Origin: Vicia villosa
Taxonomy: Eukaryota; Streptophyta; Magnoliopsida; Fabales; Fabaceae
Direction: 5' to 3'
Assembly (NCBI RefSeq): GCF_029867415.1
Contig: NW_026706246.1
Coordinates: 173,254 to 237,253 of the forward strand
Length of the DNA stretch: 64,000 nt
The first letter of the stretch is position 1; each line of letters opens with the position of its first letter. A program made the position numbers and the translations under genes. The notes under the pieces were generated by a model. It was given only the letters and a program-made list of their open reading frames with translations, was not told where the DNA came from and ran no database searches. Below, piece by piece: positions 57,413-64,000 of this stretch.

Positions 57413-60400
57413 TGTAACGCCCCAAATTTAATTAATTGGTTAATTAAATTATTAAAGGATTTAAATATTGGATTTAGTCGAATTTGGATGGTCGGTATTA
57501 TTTTAAGAGGCGTATTTGGATTTATTAAGTTAAAGTTGGATTTTAGTCGGATAGTCGGAAGAATAATATTAAGAATAATATTAATTTATTGAGATGTTTA
57601 TTGAAATTCTCGCATTTTGGGACGACTTAGTCAGTATTAGTTCGGGATAGCGGATTGATATTTATTAGAAGATTTTAATATTTTTAGTATTAAAAATATT
57701 AATGTGTTAATATTTAGCATTTTGAGAATTTTCCGAGTAATTAAGATTAGACCGGAAAATATGAGGCATTGAGTAATAAATCGGTATATTAAAATAATCG
57801 GATATTATTTTAATGGAATAAAAGTGGAAGTATTATTTTTACATTGAGTGTAGAAATAATATTGGGCTTAGTTGTGGTATCTTTAAGTATTAAAGGATTT
57901 ATTTTATTAGGCCCATTATTGAAATAGAGGCTAAGTGGTGGTGGTCTCATTGTGTTATTTGGAAAAGATAGAAACATAGAAGAGAAAAAGGGAAACCGAG
58001 GAAGACAAAGAAAAAAAAGGAAGAAAAGGGGTTAGGGTTGTGAAGAGGAGAAAAGGGAGACCCAAAGTGTTGCTCTAAAGTGTTATTTTTCTCCAATTTT
58101 CCATTGAATCTTCTTAGAGCTGCACTCAATCTAAGGTAAGGGGGGATTCTTACTACCTAAATGGGAATATGATGAATTTTATGTGGGTTTAGGGTATAAA
58201 TTTGTCATTGTGTTGTGTTAATTTTGTTTTATGTCACTGTTTGGAAATAGAAATTGAGAATATTACGGTGCTGTGCATATAAGAAACGAAAAAGATGGGT
58301 GAGATGTGAGCTTATTATTTTTCTTTTATATTCCATTGTGTGTTATTCACATATGTCTTATGGTTTTCCAATGAACTCTGTTCATTCCACGCTCCCACTG
58401 CGATTCAATTACCCACAGTTGGGTTACTTTTTTGGTATACCACCACTTTGTTATATAAATGATAATGTAGATTGAATGTGAGATATGACTTGTGAGAATA
58501 GGAAATCACTTATTGGGTAGACATGTTTTTCTTGTCATTTTTTTTATATACATGTTCTATTTGTCATTCTAGAGAAAAGAACCATACTTATGAAATGTAG
58601 TATAATTAATTAATAAGATAAGTGTCTAACAGTAGCAATTATAGAACAAATGTATTCTAAACAGTCCCGTTTCACTGAAATAGTCGGATTAAGCGGGTAT
58701 AATTAGTTGTCCGGAATTTGATGAAAATTTACGTGGTAGCTAAGTTTAATTAGTAGGTTAATATAGTGGTGATGTTTTGTTGAAATTGTGCTATTTTACG
58801 AACCGACCGAAATTGTGTGGATTTGAGTATACTTTATATTAAATGTTGGTTTTGGAGTAGAAAGTGGAATATTAAGTTGGAAAATTAAAAATAGAATATT
58901 GAATTAAATTAATATAATATGATTATTAATTGGTTGATTTAATTAAATAGTAGAATTAATTTCAATAATTCTAATTAATTGGAAAATACTTAGACTTGGA
59001 TAAATTATTCGGTTTATCGGTAAATTACGATATCTTGAGAATTTGACCGTAATTGTGATTTGGTTGAATATTTATGTTGTGATTAATATATTGCTATGCC
59101 AATGATGTTATCTTGATAAATAATATTATGTCAAATTGAATTAGTTGATAATTGGAAGTTGATTCGGTTTACTTGATAAATTAGCATGTTGAGATTATCT
59201 TACAAATTGATCGAAAATTGTGGTTTTGATTTGGATGGCTTTGTTAATATGTGAAATTGAGTAATTGTGCCGATGTGCCGAAACATGATGATAATTGTAA
59301 TAATCTTGATGATATGTGAATTGTATATTTGTGACGATTTTGTTAATACACGAAGTTGTATGTTTTTTTGTGATATGCCGAAGCATGAGGATATATATGT
59401 AATGACTTGTTTATATGCGAAGTTGTATAATTACGATGATGTGTTGAAACATGACGATGTTTTGTGATGATTTGTAATATGTGATGTTGTATATATTTGT
59501 GATGATGATTTTGTGACTAAGTGAAGATGAAATATTATGGTGACGTGAATTACCGCGTATAGATGGTAATTGATTGTGATATAGGCTTATGCCTTGTGAC
59601 GATATGTGATTGTGATGAGTATGTTGTATTGTCTTGTTTGTCGAGTCACATTTCATATGCATACTCTGTGACGGCCTGGATTGGCAAAACTAGTGACGAA
59701 GGCTTATGCCTTGTGCCTCTGAATTGGGCAATTGGTGACGGGGGCTGAAGCTCCGATTGGTACCACATGCATATGCACGAGTCGTGTCTCCATGATGTAT
59801 TTTGTGATGTATATAATGCGATGTTTGGTGATTTGACTTGCGACATTTATGATGCGATGCCCGTGAATACATGTATGACTTATATGATGATATTGATGCT
59901 TATATGTTGATTTGTGAAGATGTTTATATGACGATATAGATGCTTATACGTTGACTTATTGAAAATGTTTATATATTGATTATGACACTTAAATGTTGAC
60001 TTGTTGAAGATACTTATATGTTGACTTGTCGAAGATGCCTATATGATGACATTGATGATTATATGTTGACTTATTGAAGATGCTTATATGTTGAGTTGTC
60101 TGAAGATGCATATATGATGACTGGTTGAATATGTTTATATGTTGATATTATGACTATTCATTGATGATGCTATTGGTGTTGATTACGTTGATGTTGTGCA
60201 AAGCGGTGATTCATTTATATTCTTTACCTGATATATGATTTATCATGATCCTATTTATATAGTTTGATATCTCACCCTTGCTGCTGATGTTTCCCCTACC
60301 ATGGGAAATGGGCAGGTACTCAAGTATAGCTATGGAATTTTGTTGCTTCATCGAGTCATGTTGGTGTGTCGCTCTGATACGTAGCACTCGGGGGGTTGTT

Positions 60401-60673
60401 TATATTGTTGTTTCTATGTTGTTAATGTTTTAGTTGTTGTTATTATAACTGTTGAATCCAAGTTAAATAATATGAAGTACTTGTTATACTTCTAAGTTGT
60501 TTGAGTTGAATAAAGCTGATAGTTGACTGTTAGTCGAATGCTATGTATCATTGTGAATGAAACACAAGTTGAAGTTTTGAGTTGATATGTGATACTCCAA
60601 TGTGTTGTTTGAGATTTTTAAATACTCTGATATTTTCCGCAATATAATTTCGGGTAGAATTTGGGGTGTTACA
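57413..60673 (+). repeat. 3.26-kb LTR, Tekay-like
   Basis: It starts TGTAACGCCCCAAATTTAAT and ends AATTTGGGGTGTTACA, with matching inverted ends. Inside are a purine-rich leader-like block (about 57950-58060) with a possible donor near 58136, and degenerate ~25-45 bp repeats with TTATATGTTGACTTGTTGAAG at 59875-60165. A CTCACCC box and GTGTCGCTCTGATACGTA lie near the 3' end. It is flanked by a purine tract on the left and a PBS on the right, so it joins two element copies head to tail. Confidence 0.8.
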
Positions 60674-61680
60674 TTAGTGGTATCAGAGCAGGTCGGTCCG
60701 TCCGGCCAAGTTGTCGAGTCAGTTGAGTTGTGCGACAGTTGAATGTTGTCAGTGTTTTATTCCTTAGTACGCGACATGTGTGTGAAACACTGTTAGTACT
60801 TATTTGTTTTGTTGCAGGAAGTAGTTTGAGCGAAGTGGGGGAGAAGCTTTGCTCCTCGGATATGTTTCAGTTGTAAGTTGTTGGTGCAATGTATGCTTAA
60901 GGAGACAGTGTAAGTATTGTTGGAGCTTGTTGACATGGATTCAAGGTTTTGGTTATTTAACAAGCTCGGAGCGTCTGTAAAAGGAGAATGATCAGGAATT
61001 GTTGATGTTTACTCTTCGAAGGATGAGGAGCAGTGTAGCAGTTATTGATCTGCAAGTATGGTGCAAATTCCTGATGTTTCGGGAGGTAACCCTTAAGTAC
61101 CAAGAATAAATCCTAGAAGATGGAATTTAGAATGTTTTTGTGTTCAGCATTGTGGATGAACTGTGAAGTTGTCAGTGCAATAAGTCTTGTGAAAGGTACC
61201 GGTGTTGGAAAAGTGTTAGAATGATGAAGTTGCGGTGGACTTTATGTTAGACTCGCATAAGTGATTGTCGTATATCCGATTTGAAGCGTCGGAAAGATAA
61301 CGAGGTGAATTTTAATACAAGAATGGATGCCGCAACTGTAAGTAGAATTATTTGTGACAAGATGGTGTTGGAAAGAGGTGAAGTTAGCGGTTACGCTTGT
61401 TCTTGGAAAACGGACTTGTGTGTTGGTATCGCGCAGGACGTCAGCGTCAGAGATGAGTGAATTGAAGAAGCAATTCGAAGATTTGTTGAGGAGAAATTTT
61501 ATGATCAAGTATGTCAATTGAAGAGTTTGAGAGATATCGTAAGGATTGTCGCAGCATGACGTTGATGTTTGTATTTTGGATAACGTTAGAGGATTGTATC
61601 TTGTGCTTCGAGTGTCGGATTGACGTACCGTTTGAGCCTACGAAGAGGTGAGACTATACTTTACCTTATAGAAGTGTTAT
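59759..61680 (+). repeat. Array unit A (~1922 bp)
   Basis: It starts GGTACCACATGCATATGC in the LTR and passes through the LTR end (60673), the PBS and about 1 kb of leader and internal DNA. It ends TTATAGAAGTGTTAT at 61680, where the next unit begins. A 5'-most frame MDAATVSRIICDKM... (about 61324-61458) is short and of unknown meaning. Confidence 0.9.
60678..60689 (+). other. Primer-binding site (initiator Met tRNA type)
   Basis: TGGTATCAGAGC lies four bases after the LTR end. It is repeated at about 62600 in the next array unit. Confidence 0.85.
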
Positions 61681-63603
61681 GGTACCACATGCATATGCAC
61701 GAGTCGTGTCTCATGATGTGTTTTGTGATGTATATAATGCGATGTTTGGTGATTTGACTTGCGACATTTATGATGCGATGCCCGTGAAATACATGTATGA
61801 CTTATATGATGATATTGATGCTTATATGTTGATTTGTGAAGATGTTTATATGACGATATAGATGCTTATACGTTGACTTATTGAAAATGTTTATATATTG
61901 ATTATGACGCTTAAATGTTGACTTGTTGAAGATACTTATATGTTGACTTGTCGAAGATGCCTATATGATGACATTGATGATTATATGTTGACTTATTGAA
62001 GATGCTTATATGTTGAGTTGTCTGAAGATGCATATATGATGACTGGTTGAATATGTTTATATGTTGATATTATGACTATTCATTGATGATGCTATTGGTG
62101 TTGATTACGTTGATGTTGTGCAAAGCGGTGATTCATTTATATTCTTTACCTGATATATGATTTATCATGATCCTATTTATATAGTTTGATATCTCACCCT
62201 TGCTGCTGATGTTTCCCCTACCATGGGAAATGGGCAGGTACTCAAGTATAGCTATGGAATTTTGTTGCTTCATCGAGTCATGTTGGTGTGTCGCTCTGAT
62301 ACGTAGCACTCGGGGGGTTGTTTATATTGTTGTTTCTATGTTGTTAATGTTTTAGTTGTTGTTATTATAACTGTTGAATCCAAGTTAAATAATATGAAGT
62401 ACTTGTTATACTTCTAAGTTGTTTGAGTTGAATAAAGCTGATAGTTGACTGTTAGTCGAATGCTATGTATCATTGTGAATGAAACACAAGTTGAAGTTTT
62501 GAGTTGATATGTGATACTCCAATGTGTTGTTTGAAATTTTTAAATACTCTGATATTTTCCGCAATATAATTTCGGGTAGAATTTGGGGTGTTACATTAGT
62601 GGTATCAGAGCAGGTCGGTCCGTCCGGCCAAGTTGTCGAGTCAGTTGAGTTGTGCGACAGTTGAATGTTGTCAGTGTTTTATTCCTTAGTACGCGACATG
62701 TGTGTGAAACACTGTTAGTACTTATTTGTTTTGTTGCAGGAAGTAGTTTGAGCAAAGTGGGGGAGAAGCTTTGCTCCTCGGATATGTTTCAGTTGTAAGT
62801 TGTTGGTGCAATGTATGCTTAAGGAGACAGTGTAAGTATTGTTGGAGCTTGTTGACATGGATTCAAGGTTTTGGTTATTTAACAAGCTCAGAGCGTCTGT
62901 AAAAGGAGAATGATCAGGAATTGTTGATGTTTACTCTTCGAAGGATGAGGGAGCAGTGTAGCAGTTATTGATCTGCAAGTATGGTGCAAATTCCTGATGT
63001 TTCGGGAGGGTAACCCTTAAGTACCAAGAATAAATCCTGGAAGATGGAATTTAGAAAGTTTTTGTGTTCAGCATTGTGGATGAACTGTGAAGTTGTCAGT
63101 GCAATAAGTCTTGTGAAAGGTACCGGTGTTGGAAAAGTGTTAGAATGATGAAGTTGCGGTGGACTTTATGTTAGACTCGCATAAGTGATTGTCGTATATC
63201 GATTTGAAGCGTCGGAAAGATAACGAGGTGAATTTTAATACAAGAATGGATGCCGCAACTGTAAGTAGAATTATTTGTGACAAGATGGTGTTGGAAAGAG
63301 GTGAAGTTAGCGGTTACGCTTGTTCTTGGAAAACGGACTTGTGTGTTGGTATCGCGCAGGACGTCAGCGTCAGAGATGAGTGAATTGAAGAAGCAATTCG
63401 AAGATTTATTGAGGAGAAATTTTATGATCAAGTATGTCAATTGAAGAGTTTGAGAGATATCGTAAGGATTGTCGCAGCATGACGTTGATGTTTGTATTTT
63501 GGATAACGTTAGAGGATTGTATCTTGTGCTTCGAGTGTCGGATTGACGTACCGTTTGAGCCTACGAAGAGGTGAGACTATACTTTACCTTATAGAAGTGT
63601 TAT
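61681..63603 (+). repeat. Array unit B (~1923 bp)
   Basis: A head-to-tail copy of unit A. By eye it differs at only a few positions, such as an extra A near 61788 and extra G's near 62950 and 63009, so the units are very young. Its PBS-like site is at about 62600-62611. Confidence 0.92.
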
Positions 63604-64000
63604 GGTACCACATGCATATGCACGAGTCGTGTCTCATGATGTATTTTGTGATGTATATAATGCGATGTTTGGTGATTTGACTTGCGACATTTATGATGCG
63701 ATGCCCGTGAATTCATGTATGACTTATATGATGATATTGATGCTTATATGTTGATTTGTGAAGATGTTTATATGACGATATAGATGCTTATACGTTGACT
63801 AATTGAAAATGTTTATATATTGATTATGACGCTTAAATGTTGACTTGTTGAAGATACTTATATGTTGACTTGTCGAAGATGCCTATATGATGACATTGAT
63901 GATTATATGTTGACTTATTGAAGATGCTTATATGTTGAGTTGTCTGAAGATGCATATATGATGACTGGTTGAATATGTTTATATGTTGATATTATGACTA
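63604..64000 (+). repeat. Array unit C, cut by window edge
   Basis: The first 397 bp of a third copy, again starting GGTACCACATGCATATGC. The array continues beyond the window. Confidence 0.92.

Noticed and set aside
59759..64000. CRISPR-like array
   Set aside because: The repeat unit is about 1.9 kb with no short repeat-spacer pattern, in a eukaryotic genome. It is a tandem retrotransposon derivative.

Overview
The window looks like nuclear DNA of a papilionoid legume. It is very AT-rich, its genes are split by many GT-AG introns, and it is packed with plant transposable elements: SIRE/Maximus-type Ty1-copia, Athila-type Ty3-gypsy, a large-LTR gypsy-type family, L1 LINE relics, MULE-, hAT- and CACTA-like remnants and hairpin MITEs. 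It also holds a scrambled insertion of plastid rRNA-operon DNA. The organism call is an inference from element style, not from a database match.

Three host genes can be spliced by hand, all on the minus strand. They are an HCC1/SCO1-type mitochondrial copper chaperone (11189-13275, 7 coding exons, 324 aa), a 71-aa small mitochondrial-type protein possibly linked to complex I (16794-18621, 3 coding exons plus a 5'UTR intron), and a TRICHOME BIREFRINGENCE-LIKE putative polysaccharide O-acetyltransferase (24056-26143, 6 exons, 428 aa). A 51-codon Cys-rich plus-strand ORF (23366-23521) is only a candidate.

Layout. 1-11188: AT-rich intergenic DNA with short tandem repeats, a decayed Tnt1-like copia relic and several TIR elements. 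11189-18980: HCC1, a LINE relic carrying a nested MULE-like element, then the 71-aa gene. 19139-19662: plastid-derived 23S and 16S/spacer pieces in opposite orientations. 19663-24055: relics and the small ORF. 24056-26430: the TBL gene and its upstream region. 26431-36330: MITEs, microsatellites, tandem repeats, a CACTA-like relic and a LINE tail. 36422-44095: SIRE-type copia element, minus strand, with one LTR and a coding region broken by in-frame stops. 44096-55583: Athila-type element, minus strand, with both LTRs. 55584-55878: an inverted piece of SIRE LTR.

55879-64000 is the most unusual part. It contains a non-autonomous gypsy-type element with a 3.26-kb LTR (57413-60673), and then a head-to-tail array with a period of about 1922 bp. 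Each array unit fuses the 3' end of that LTR, the primer-binding site and the leader region. The array runs off the right edge of the window. It appears to be a tandem repeat born from a retrotransposon through a 3.55-kb internal deletion and amplification.

The host genes are not an operon and do not obviously act together. Two are predicted to act in mitochondria and one in Golgi cell-wall modification.
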